Position numbers and translations under genes: made by a program | Notes under the pieces: model-generated | What the model was told of the DNA's origin: nothing | Seen by the model: the letters and a program-made list of their open reading frames with translations, nothing else | Database searches by the model: none | Origin: an uncultured Pelagibacteraceae bacterium | GTDB taxonomy: Bacteria > Pseudomonadota > Alphaproteobacteria > Pelagibacterales > Pelagibacteraceae | NCBI GenBank assembly: GCA_902578525.1 | Contig: CACHDJ010000009.1 | Span: 1-39,349 of the forward strand | Length of the DNA: 39,349 nt | Direction of reading: 5' to 3' | Shown here: piece by piece, positions 14,669 through 21,491 of the stretch | Position numbering within the stretch: the first letter of the stretch is position 1 | Layout: each line of letters opens with the position of its first letter

Positions 14669-15286
14669 TTAATAATATTGTTGTGTAATAATAATTATTG
14701 AAGCAATTAAAACTAAAACACTCGCTGAGATTGTATTAATTGTTTTCGGGTTTGTTTTTATCCAACTAATTAATTTTTGAGCTAATAAAGCATAACCAAT
14801 CAAAGATAAAAAATCTAAAACAACATAAGTCGTAATTAAAATAAAGAATTGAACAACATAATTTGAATTAAAATCAATAAATTGTGGGAATATTAGCGGA
14901 AAAAACAACCAAGCCTTTGGGCTTGTTCCAGCAACTAAAAAACCATCTTTAAAAAAAGAAATAAAAGTTTTTGAGGTAATTATTTTTGAATTAATATCTT
15001 TGGGTGCAGATTTGTAAACGTCATAAGCTAAATAAAATAAGTAAAATACTCCAATCCATTTAAAAGTATTTAAAAAATTTGGATTGTCTGAAAAAAAGCT
15101 ACCTAAAACAAAAATTACCAAAGTTGCTTGAATAAAATTTGCTGTAATATCTCCTAATGCAGTCCAAAGACATTTTTGAACACCATAATTCATAGAATAT
15201 GAAACAATAACAATCCTAGGAGTGCCAGGTGTAATAAATAAAAAAATTATGATTTGTAAAAAAAGGATAAAATCTAGAGGGAGCAT
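14669..15286 (-). CDS. LysE/RhtB-family amino acid exporter
   Basis: A 205-residue membrane protein with about six helices. It starts with the family pattern 'FLFITPGTPRIVIVSYSMNY' (about residues 15-34, normally TPGP) and 'WTALGDITANFIQA', then 'AGTSPKAWLFFPLIFPQFI' (about 119-137), the second conserved block. The family exports basic amino acids, homoserine, threonine or related compounds. The Pro of TPGP is displaced by an inserted Thr (TPGTP). It is transcribed divergently from the DUF2805 gene, and a hairpin with eight U lies directly before its ATG, with no usable Shine-Dalgarno next to the start. The exported compound is not known. Confidence 0.87.
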   Translation of the reverse strand: MLPLDFILFLQIIIFLFITPGTPRIVIVSYSMNYGVQKCLWTALGDITANFIQATLVIFVLGSFFSDNPNFLNTFKWIGVFYLFYLAYDVYKSAPKDINSKIITSKTFISFFKDGFLVAGTSPKAWLFFPLIFPQFIDFNSNYVVQFFILITTYVVLDFLSLIGYALLAQKLISWIKTNPKTINTISASVLVLIASIIIITQQYY

Positions 15287-15287
15287 T

Positions 15288-15340
15288 AAAAAAAAGATAG
15301 TCCTTAAAAACCGGGAGCTAAAGATGGCTAAGAAGGACTA
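15288..15340 (-). promoter_or_regulatory. Candidate leader hairpin controlling the LysE-family gene
   Basis: TAGTCCTT (15298-15305) and AAGGACTA (15333-15340) pair perfectly over 8 bp around a 27-base loop rich in C and G for this genome. On the minus strand the stem is followed by two bases and then eight U (15295-15288), ending one base before the ATG at 15286. The descending arm contains AAGGA, which could serve as Shine-Dalgarno if freed. It resembles an attenuator or riboswitch expression platform; no known class is recognised. Confidence 0.45.
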
Positions 15341-15405
15341 CCTAAATTAATATACCAGATACAAAAAAAAATGCATTATTGATTTTTTTCAAATATAAGG
15401 AATTA

Positions 15406-15702
15406 ATGAAAAAAAAAGGTCACACCCCAATAACTCGAGTCAAAAATCCAGAGCCAAATATTGAAAGTCCAGATTGGGTCATCTGGGCAGCCTGGGCTGA
15501 TAGAATTACTTTTGAAGAGATAGAAGAAAAAACTGGAAACACTGAATCTCAAGTAATAAAAATAATGAGGAGATCTCTTAAACCATCTTCGTTTAGATTA
15601 TGGAGAAAAAGAGTAAATCAGAAAAGTATAAAACATAGAAAAAAATTTGAATATTCAAGAAAACAAATAGCTAGTAAAATTAAAAAAGGTGATTATCTAT
15701 AG
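15406..15702 (+). CDS. DUF2805 / TIGR03643 family protein
   Basis: About 98 residues, basic (pI high by inspection). The block 'WAAWADRITFEEIEEKTG' followed by 'IMRRSLKPSSFRLWRKRV' matches the uncharacterised DUF2805 family, whose members carry the (L/M)RR-LKPSSFR-WR-RV signature and look like small helix-turn-helix proteins. The function is unknown; DNA or RNA binding is plausible from the charge and fold pattern. The start is set at ATG 15406, with AAGGA four bases upstream; an in-frame TTG at 15379 lacks such a site. It precedes grxC by three bases, so the two are almost certainly cotranscribed. Confidence 0.8.
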   Translation: MKKKGHTPITRVKNPEPNIESPDWVIWAAWADRITFEEIEEKTGNTESQVIKIMRRSLKPSSFRLWRKRVNQKSIKHRKKFEYSRKQIASKIKKGDYL

Positions 15703-15705
15703 CTT

Positions 15706-15960
15706 ATGAAAAATATTACAATTTATACAGGTCCTATGTGTAATTTTTGTGAAGCAGCAAAAAGATTATTGACTAGAAACAACGCAACCTATAATGAAAT
15801 TGATATTTCAAAAATAGATGGTGCTATGGATGAAATGATTAAGAAAGCTAACGGAAAAAAAACAATACCACAAATTTTTTTTGATGATCAACACATTGGT
15901 GGTTATGATGAAGTTCGTGCCTTAGAAAAAGAAAATAAACTTCAAGATCTTTTAAAATAA
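15706..15960 (+). CDS. grxC: Glutaredoxin 3
   Basis: An 84-residue thioredoxin-fold protein. The redox motif is Cys12-Asn-Phe-Cys15 in 'YTGPMCNFCEAAKRLL'; the usual GrxC motif is CPYC, so both middle residues are changed. The glutathione-binding cis-Pro 'KTIPQIFFDD' and 'GGYDEVRALEKENKL' are intact. It reduces protein disulfides and mixed glutathione disulfides in the cytoplasm. It follows DUF2805 by three bases and converges on msrB with three bases between the stops, with no terminator hairpin visible between them. Confidence 0.93.
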   Translation: MKNITIYTGPMCNFCEAAKRLLTRNNATYNEIDISKIDGAMDEMIKKANGKKTIPQIFFDDQHIGGYDEVRALEKENKLQDLLK

Positions 15961-15963
15961 AAA

Positions 15964-16335
15964 CTATTCCTTAGGTTTAAAAACTAAACAAACTCCATTA
16001 TTACAATATCTTTTACCAGTTGGCAGAGGTCCATCTTCAAAAATATGGCCATGATGAGCATCACAATTCTTACAATGATATTCTGTACGCGCATAACCTA
16101 TCAAATGATCTGTTTTTGTTTCAAAAACATTTGGTAGTGACTCAAAAAAAGACGGCCAACCTGAACCACTTTCATATTTAGTAAAAGAATTAAATAACTT
16201 TATTCCACAATTGGCGCAATGATAACTACCTTCTCTCTTTTCATTATTTAAATCACTTGTACCTGGGAGTTCGGTTCCATCTTCAAACATTACTAATTTT
16301 TGTTCAGCTGTTAAATTAGGATTTTTTTTTGTCAT
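15964..16335 (-). CDS. msrB: Peptide-methionine (R)-S-oxide reductase MsrB
   Basis: A 123-residue single-domain MsrB. The structural zinc site is visible as Cys40/Cys43 (CANC) and Cys88/Cys91 (CKNC). The catalytic Cys111 lies in 'GKRYCNNGVCLVFKP', and 'SGSGWPSF' (about residues 56-63) and 'HHGHIFEDGP' carry the substrate-site Trp and His residues. It repairs methionine R-sulfoxide in proteins using thioredoxin-like donors. It starts four bases after the deacetylase gene stop, so it is the distal gene of the 20.3-16.0 kb minus-strand run. It faces grxC tail to tail, which places two redox-repair genes next to each other. Confidence 0.95.
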   Translation of the reverse strand: MTKKNPNLTAEQKLVMFEDGTELPGTSDLNNEKREGSYHCANCGIKLFNSFTKYESGSGWPSFFESLPNVFETKTDHLIGYARTEYHCKNCDAHHGHIFEDGPLPTGKRYCNNGVCLVFKPKE

Positions 16336-16339
16336 CTAT

Positions 16340-17233
16340 TTAAAATAATTTAGCACAAGATTGATGTAAAAATGAGTGTAATTCGACTAATTTATCAAAA
16401 TCTTTGTTATAACCACCGCCTAAAACACCACAAAGAGGAATTCCCTTTGAAAAAAAGTTTTCAGTAACAAGTTCATCTCTTTCTTTAATTCCTTCGTCAG
16501 AAATTTTTAATTTACCTAAGCGATCGTTATAATGAATATCAACACCAGCTATATAAAAAACATAATCAAAATTTTCCTCATTAAGCTCATTTAAATAAAA
16601 CTTAAGAGTTTTAAGGTATTGTTTGTCTTCTAAGTTATCCTCAAGTTCGACATCTAGATCACTTATTGATTTTTTAGCAGGATAATTTGATTTTGAGTGC
16701 ATGCTAAAAGTAAATACATTTCTATTATCTCTAAATATATCTGAATTTCCATTGCCCTGATGTACATCTAAATCAACAATTAAAATTCTACCAGCTAGTC
16801 CTCTATCAAGTAAATATTGAGCAGCTACCGCTACATCATTAAAAACGCAATAACCAGCACCCCCATCAAAATTTGCATGGTGACTCCCTCCGGCAGTATT
16901 GCAAGCAAGACCATAATTAATTGCAAGTTTTGATGCTAAAACAGTTCCTCCAGTAGCTACTAAGGATCTTTGAACGACACTATCAACTAGAGGAAAACCA
17001 ATTTTTTTTACACCATTTTTATCTAAAGTTTTATTCTTTATATCTTTGATATACCTCTCTGAGTGAGCTCTTTTTAAGGTCTCATCAGAACATGCATATG
17101 GTTTATGAAACTCTTTAACTATCTTTTGGTTTATTAAATATTTTGCAAGTTCACCAAATTTGTTAATTGGAAATTTATGATCATCACCAATTTTAGCAAA
17201 ATAATCTTTATGATTAATAACTGGTAAATCCAT
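16340..17233 (-). CDS. Histone-deacetylase-fold (class II type) deacetylase
   Basis: A 297-residue protein from the ATG at 17233, two bases after the upstream stop. A longer frame from 17272 would overlap the preceding gene by 37 bases and adds a non-homologous basic stretch, so I reject it. Catalytic features are the His118-His119 pair ('GGSHHANFDGGAGYCVFND'), zinc ligands Asp156 and His158 ('VDLDVHQGNGN') and Asp232 ('AGVDIHYND'), and the transition-state Tyr275 ('GGGYNKD'). Bacterial members deacetylate acetylpolyamines, acetoin-pathway proteins or other small acetylated amines. The neighbours (hydroxyacid dehydrogenase, EamA exporter, DadA-like oxidase) suggest a small-molecule substrate rather than a protein. 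The exact substrate is unknown. Confidence 0.87.
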   Translation of the reverse strand: MDLPVINHKDYFAKIGDDHKFPINKFGELAKYLINQKIVKEFHKPYACSDETLKRAHSERYIKDIKNKTLDKNGVKKIGFPLVDSVVQRSLVATGGTVLASKLAINYGLACNTAGGSHHANFDGGAGYCVFNDVAVAAQYLLDRGLAGRILIVDLDVHQGNGNSDIFRDNRNVFTFSMHSKSNYPAKKSISDLDVELEDNLEDKQYLKTLKFYLNELNEENFDYVFYIAGVDIHYNDRLGKLKISDEGIKERDELVTENFFSKGIPLCGVLGGGYNKDFDKLVELHSFLHQSCAKLF

Positions 17234-17235
17234 TT

Positions 17236-18186
17236 TTATTCGATAATACGAATAGGCTTTCCGTCTACACAAGCTTCTAAAGATTCGATCATTTGTGTAT
17301 AATAAATAGTATAATTTTCCGCAGTGACATATCCTATATGTGGAGTAAGTAATGCATTTGGTAAAAATCTAAGTTTATTATTTTCTGGTAATGGTTCTTT
17401 TTCATAAACATCAATTCCCGCACCAGCGATAACATTTGTAGATAAAGCAATAATCAAATCATCTTCATTTATAATCGGTCCTCTAGAAGTATTAATAATA
17501 AATGAAGTTTTTTTCATTTTATCCATTTCTTTTAGAGTAATACAATCTTTATATCTATCTCCACCTTGCACATGAATAGATAAAAAATCTGAGACTTTTA
17601 TTAAATCTTCTTTACTACAAGGCAGTACATTTAATTCTTTACAGGTGTCTAAGTTGAGATTTTCACTCCACGCCATAACCTGCATACCGAAAGCTTTTCC
17701 GATCTTCGCTACTTGTGATCCAACTTTTCCAAGACCAATTAAACCTAAAATTTTACCTTTTAACTCTACTCCAACGCTTGTTTGCCAGTACCCTTGGTAC
17801 ATATTGTCTATTTCCTCCTTAAGGTTTCTGGCCAATCCTAATATTAAGGCCCACGTTAATTCTGGAGTTGGATTAATATTACTTTCAGTACCACAAACTA
17901 TAATTTTCCTTTTTTTAGTTGCTTCTAAATCTATTGATTTATTTCTAGAGCCACTGGTAATGATAAATTTTAATTTACTAAGATTATCAATTAAATTTTT
18001 AGTCATTGGTGTTCTCTCTCGCATTAACAATAAAGCTTCAAAATCTACCAATTGTTCTAAAGCATCTGCTTCATCAATAAATGGCTCACTAAAAATTTTA
18101 AATTCATATTTTCCAGATAGCTTTTCTAAATCCACAAATTGTTGGGAAACATTTTGATAGTCATCTAAAATTGCAACTTTAAGCAT
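17236..18186 (-). CDS. D-isomer-specific 2-hydroxyacid dehydrogenase
   Basis: A 316-residue NAD-dependent dehydrogenase of the SerA/DdhA type. The Rossmann turn 'GLGKVG' (151-156) lies in 'KGKILGLIGLGKVGSQVAKI'. The catalytic triad is Arg235 ('INTSRGPIIN'), Glu264 ('DVYEKEPLP') and His283 ('LLTPHIGY'). It interconverts a D-2-hydroxy acid and a 2-oxo acid. The lack of a C-terminal ACT/regulatory domain argues against biosynthetic phosphoglycerate dehydrogenase. It overlaps the EamA gene by eight bases and precedes the deacetylase by two. With a DadA-like oxidoreductase in the same run, which would make 2-oxo acids from amino acids, it could reduce that product (inference). Confidence 0.9.
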   Translation of the reverse strand: MLKVAILDDYQNVSQQFVDLEKLSGKYEFKIFSEPFIDEADALEQLVDFEALLLMRERTPMTKNLIDNLSKLKFIITSGSRNKSIDLEATKKRKIIVCGTESNINPTPELTWALILGLARNLKEEIDNMYQGYWQTSVGVELKGKILGLIGLGKVGSQVAKIGKAFGMQVMAWSENLNLDTCKELNVLPCSKEDLIKVSDFLSIHVQGGDRYKDCITLKEMDKMKKTSFIINTSRGPIINEDDLIIALSTNVIAGAGIDVYEKEPLPENNKLRFLPNALLTPHIGYVTAENYTIYYTQMIESLEACVDGKPIRIIE

Positions 18187-19072
18187 TTTTAATTTCCCTA
18201 TTTGATAAAAATAAACCTAATATAATTAATACAGCTCCAATCAAGTGAAAAAGTTCAAACTGTTCATTAAAAAAAGTTATTGCCATGATAGTGCTAAATA
18301 AAGGGATTAAAGATAAAAAAATTCCTGCTCTATTTGCTCCAATAATAGAAACTGCCCCTGCCCAACAATAATAAGAACCAATACTTGGAAACAAAGCCAG
18401 AAAAATAAGTATATAAAACAAATTTATGTCAAACTTAATAAATTGTCCTTGTGAAAATTCGTAAATAAATTGCGGAAATATAAAAATTAAACCAAACGTA
18501 CACAAAACTTGGACAAGTGTTAACAGCGGTAAAGTAAACTTTTTTCTCTTTAAAAAAGCTGAATAAAGTCCCCAAGTGATCACTCCCCCAATCATTATCA
18601 AATCACCTTTATTAAAATTTAATGTATACAAGATATTTAAATCAAGTTTTGTGATAATTGATAAAATGCCAAAAACTGCAAGGAAAAGTCCAAGAATTTG
18701 AAACTTATTAGTCTTTTCAATCTTAAAAATAAAACATAAAAAAATTATTATAGCAGGAATAGCTGTATTAAATAAAGAAGCATTTATGACCTGCGTATGG
18801 ACGAGAGATAAATAAGTGAAAGAATTAAATAACCCTACACTTGTTAAAGCTAAAAAAAATAATAATGGCAAGTTATTTAAAATTACATTTTTATTTTTAA
18901 TTATTTCTTTAAAGGTAAAAGGCAATAATATTAACCATACGAGTGACCATCTATAAAATACTAATGACATAGGGGGAATATTTGTTAAAGAAGCAAGTTT
19001 TCCAACCATAAAATTTCCTGCCCAAAATAATGTTGCACATACCAGCATTATATAAGCTTTGGTATTTTGCAT
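18179..19072 (-). CDS. EamA/DMT-family transporter
   Basis: A 297-residue inner-membrane protein with ten hydrophobic helices in two five-helix repeats, the drug/metabolite transporter layout. The first repeat begins 'MLVCATLFWAGNFMVGKLAS' with 'LVFYRWSLVWLIL'; the second ends 'FFNEQFELFHLIGAVLIILG', the typical E-x-x-x-x-x-x-x-G-A-x-L-I-x-x-G. The family exports amino acids, purines and other metabolites. It lies three bases after the DadA-like gene and overlaps the hydroxyacid dehydrogenase by eight, so it belongs to the same transcription unit. Substrate unknown. Confidence 0.9.
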   Translation of the reverse strand: MQNTKAYIMLVCATLFWAGNFMVGKLASLTNIPPMSLVFYRWSLVWLILLPFTFKEIIKNKNVILNNLPLLFFLALTSVGLFNSFTYLSLVHTQVINASLFNTAIPAIIIFLCFIFKIEKTNKFQILGLFLAVFGILSIITKLDLNILYTLNFNKGDLIMIGGVITWGLYSAFLKRKKFTLPLLTLVQVLCTFGLIFIFPQFIYEFSQGQFIKFDINLFYILIFLALFPSIGSYYCWAGAVSIIGANRAGIFLSLIPLFSTIMAITFFNEQFELFHLIGAVLIILGLFLSNREIKNA

Positions 19073-19075
19073 GAA

Positions 19076-20314
19076 TTAGCTAAATCTTTTTGAACTATAT
19101 GGACTTAAATTTAAATTTGTATTTTCTTCAGCAATCATTCTAGACATAATCTTTCCAGAAATTGGTCCTAATGTCCATCCCAAATGGTGATGACCAAAAC
19201 AATAAAATACGTTTTTATAATTTTTTGAAGGACCGATTACTGGAAGAAAATCTGGTAATGTAGGTCTAAATCCAAGCCATTCATCCTCATGAGCTGGTAA
19301 ATCTTCTAACATGTAATTTGCATTTTTAATAAGATTTTTTATTCTAGATTTTGATATAGGATTTTCCAATCCACCAAATTCCACAGTTCCAACTACTCTT
19401 AAACCTTGTTCCATTGGAGTTATACCAAATCCCCTATTTGAAAATACAACTGGTCTTGATAAAAGATGATCATAATTTTTAAAATGGATATGATATCCCC
19501 TTTCAGTATCTAAAGGTATTTTTTCATCAAGTTTATCAGTAAGTTTTTTTGAAAATGCTCCACAAGCAATTATAATCTTATCAAATTTATATTCATTTTT
19601 TTCAGTCTTAAATATTGGTTTTTCATTTTCAAATTTTATATCTTCAACATTTGACTTTTCAAACTTTCCACCTTTTTTAATAAATAAATCAAAAAGTTTT
19701 TGAAGAATTTTTTTTGGATTTCTAGCATGTCTTGCATAAGGATAATAAACTCCTCCATGATAGAAAGGTTTTATGTTTGGCTCTAAATCATGGATTTCAT
19801 GTTTGTTAACTAGTTGCTGTTTTACACCTAGCTCATCTCTAATTTTAATTTCTAATTCTCTACTTTTTAAGTCTTTATCATTCCAAATATATAATATCCC
19901 TTTATTTTCAACTAGACCTTCCAAATCTATTTCATCAAACAATTCATCATAAGCTGGGAGAGCTAGATCTAAAATTTGATGCATATATTTTGCGGTATGC
20001 ATCATTTTATTTTTAGTCGTATTCATTATAAATTTGATAAACCAAGGTATCATTTTGGGGACATAGTTCCATTTAAGTGCTAAAGGTCCGGTAGAGCTTA
20101 ATAACATTGCTGGAACGTCAGCTAAAACGTCAGTTCTGTTTAAAGACAAAGATGCATAAGGTGAAAAATGTCCTGCATTCCCATAGGATGCAGCTGCACT
20201 ACCTGGTTCATCTCTATCGAAAATAGTTACATCAAAACCTTTTTTTTGAAGAAACAATCCATTCGAAATACCTTGGATGCCCGCACCTACGACACCTATT
20301 TTTAAATTATTCAT
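19076..20314 (-). CDS. DadA-like FAD-dependent D-amino acid dehydrogenase
   Basis: A 412-residue FAD enzyme of the DAO family. The ADP-binding turn is 'IGVVGAGIQGISNGLFLQKK' (residues 6-25); a YGNAGHFSPYA segment follows (about 64-74), as in DadA. 'GLRVVGTVEFGG' and the C-terminal 'GFRPTLPDFLPVIGPS' plus 'GHHHLGWTLGP' complete the DadA pattern, which usually reads GHGTLGWT. It would oxidise a D-amino acid or cyclic imino acid (for example hydroxyproline) to a 2-oxo or imino acid, passing electrons to quinone. It is first in the four-gene run ending at the deacetylase. I considered an L-2-hydroxyglutarate oxidase, which would fit glaH, but the DadA-specific C-terminus argues against it. Confidence 0.87.
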   Translation of the reverse strand: MNNLKIGVVGAGIQGISNGLFLQKKGFDVTIFDRDEPGSAAASYGNAGHFSPYASLSLNRTDVLADVPAMLLSSTGPLALKWNYVPKMIPWFIKFIMNTTKNKMMHTAKYMHQILDLALPAYDELFDEIDLEGLVENKGILYIWNDKDLKSRELEIKIRDELGVKQQLVNKHEIHDLEPNIKPFYHGGVYYPYARHARNPKKILQKLFDLFIKKGGKFEKSNVEDIKFENEKPIFKTEKNEYKFDKIIIACGAFSKKLTDKLDEKIPLDTERGYHIHFKNYDHLLSRPVVFSNRGFGITPMEQGLRVVGTVEFGGLENPISKSRIKNLIKNANYMLEDLPAHEDEWLGFRPTLPDFLPVIGPSKNYKNVFYCFGHHHLGWTLGPISGKIMSRMIAEENTNLNLSPYSSKRFS

Positions 20315-20363
20315 AAAAAAATATACAATTAATTTTTATAATAATTTAAGCGACAAATTATAC

Positions 20364-21491
20364 CTAAGCAATAGATTGCTGGCTATGAACTTTGGCACTC
20401 ATTACAACTCCAAAACCAATCATGGTTGCTAACATTGACGATCCTCCATAGGACAAAATTGGCAATGGTGATCCAACTATTGGCAGTAAACCTAAAACCA
20501 TACTCATATTAATTGTAATATAAACAAAAATAGCAGCAGCAAAACCATAACAAAATAATTTTGCAAAAAAACTTCTTGAAATTGCACCTATTGCTACTAT
20601 TCGATAAATAACTATTGCATAAATTATAAGAAGAAAAGTTGAGCCTACAAAACCAAACTCCTCTGAAAATAACGTAAAAATAAAATCTGTATGTTTTTCA
20701 GGTAAAAACTCTAAATAACTTTGAGTACCTTTTAAAAAACCTTTTCCAAAAATACCCCCCGAACCAACTGCAATTTTAGATTGAATAATCTGATATCCAG
20801 CCCCTAAAGGGTCTCTATCTGGGTTTAAAAATGTAAGCACTCTTAACTTTTGATAGGGCTTCAAAAACGAAATTATAAAAGGTAATGAAATTAAAAATCC
20901 TAAGATTGTATAAATAAAATATTTATGATTAATACCAGCAAACCATAAAACCACCACTCCACTAACAACTATAAGAAGTGCAGTTCCTAAATCAGGCTGA
21001 ACAATTACAAGACCCATTGGTATCAAAATAATAATTAGAGATGTTAAAATTGTATATATAGAATTGACATTTTCTATTTTCATTCTGTGAAAATATTTAG
21101 CTAAACATAAAATTATACAAATTTTCATTAATTCAGAAGGTTGTAAATTAATGAAATATAGATCCATCCATCTTTGAGAGCCAGATGACTTAATTCCAAA
21201 TAGATATGTCCAAACTAAAAGTCCAACTACTACAACATAAAAAAGGTACCCTATCGAAAACCAAAATTTTATATTGATGAATGAAATGACTACCATCATC
21301 AAAGTAAAAATAATCAATTTTATAAAATGACTTTTAGTATGGAATAAAATTTCACCTCCATCTGTAGAATACATTGTAGCAAGACTAATAAAGCCTAAAA
21401 GTAAAATACAAAACAAAAGCAAGTAATCAAAGTTTTTAAATTTTTGAAAAAAATCAAATTTATTACTTGTTAATCTTGTATGTTGATACAT
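20364..21491 (-). CDS. rodA: SEDS-family peptidoglycan polymerase RodA
   Basis: A 375-residue protein with about ten membrane helices. The SEDS block 'FGKGFLKGTQSYLEFLPEKH' then TDFIF contains the essential Asp, and 'GLLPIVGSPLPILSYGGSSM' is the family's C-terminal signature. RodA polymerises glycan strands during lateral wall growth, working with the PBP2 encoded directly upstream. The rodA ATG follows the mrdA TAG with no intervening base. It is the last gene of the leuA-mreBCD-mrdA-rodA run. Confidence 0.96.
   Translation of the reverse strand: MYQHTRLTSNKFDFFQKFKNFDYLLLFCILLLGFISLATMYSTDGGEILFHTKSHFIKLIIFTLMMVVISFINIKFWFSIGYLFYVVVVGLLVWTYLFGIKSSGSQRWMDLYFINLQPSELMKICIILCLAKYFHRMKIENVNSIYTILTSLIIILIPMGLVIVQPDLGTALLIVVSGVVVLWFAGINHKYFIYTILGFLISLPFIISFLKPYQKLRVLTFLNPDRDPLGAGYQIIQSKIAVGSGGIFGKGFLKGTQSYLEFLPEKHTDFIFTLFSEEFGFVGSTFLLIIYAIVIYRIVAIGAISRSFFAKLFCYGFAAAIFVYITINMSMVLGLLPIVGSPLPILSYGGSSMLATMIGFGVVMSAKVHSQQSIA

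Noticed and set aside
15298-15340. Resemblance of the plus-strand text (GAGCTAAAG, GGCTAAGAAGG) to the tail of SAM-II/SAM-V riboswitches
   Set aside because: The P1 hairpin and pseudoknot partner of those riboswitches are absent, and the U tract points to the minus strand. Kept only as an unclassified hairpin.
15379-15405. TTG start for the DUF2805 gene
   Set aside because: AAGGA lies just before the ATG at 15406, while nothing similar precedes the TTG.
17234-17272. Upstream extension of the deacetylase gene start
   Set aside because: It would overlap the previous gene by 37 bases and adds a non-homologous basic stretch; the ATG at 17233 fits the two-base gap.
17645-18157. 170-codon open frame on the plus strand opposite the D-2-hydroxyacid dehydrogenase
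   Set aside because: The minus-strand frame has full Rossmann and catalytic motifs; the plus-strand translation is low-complexity and matches no family, as expected for an antisense shadow.
19076-20314. Reading the FAD protein as L-2-hydroxyglutarate oxidase, the partner of GlaH
   Set aside because: The YGNAGH-type segment and the C-terminal GFRPTLPD...GHHHLGWT pattern are those of DadA-like D-amino acid dehydrogenases.
20357-20362. Perfect TATAAT on the minus strand before the DadA-like gene
   Set aside because: No acceptable -35 at 16-18 bases and no extended -10 TG; in such AT-rich DNA a lone hexamer is weak evidence.
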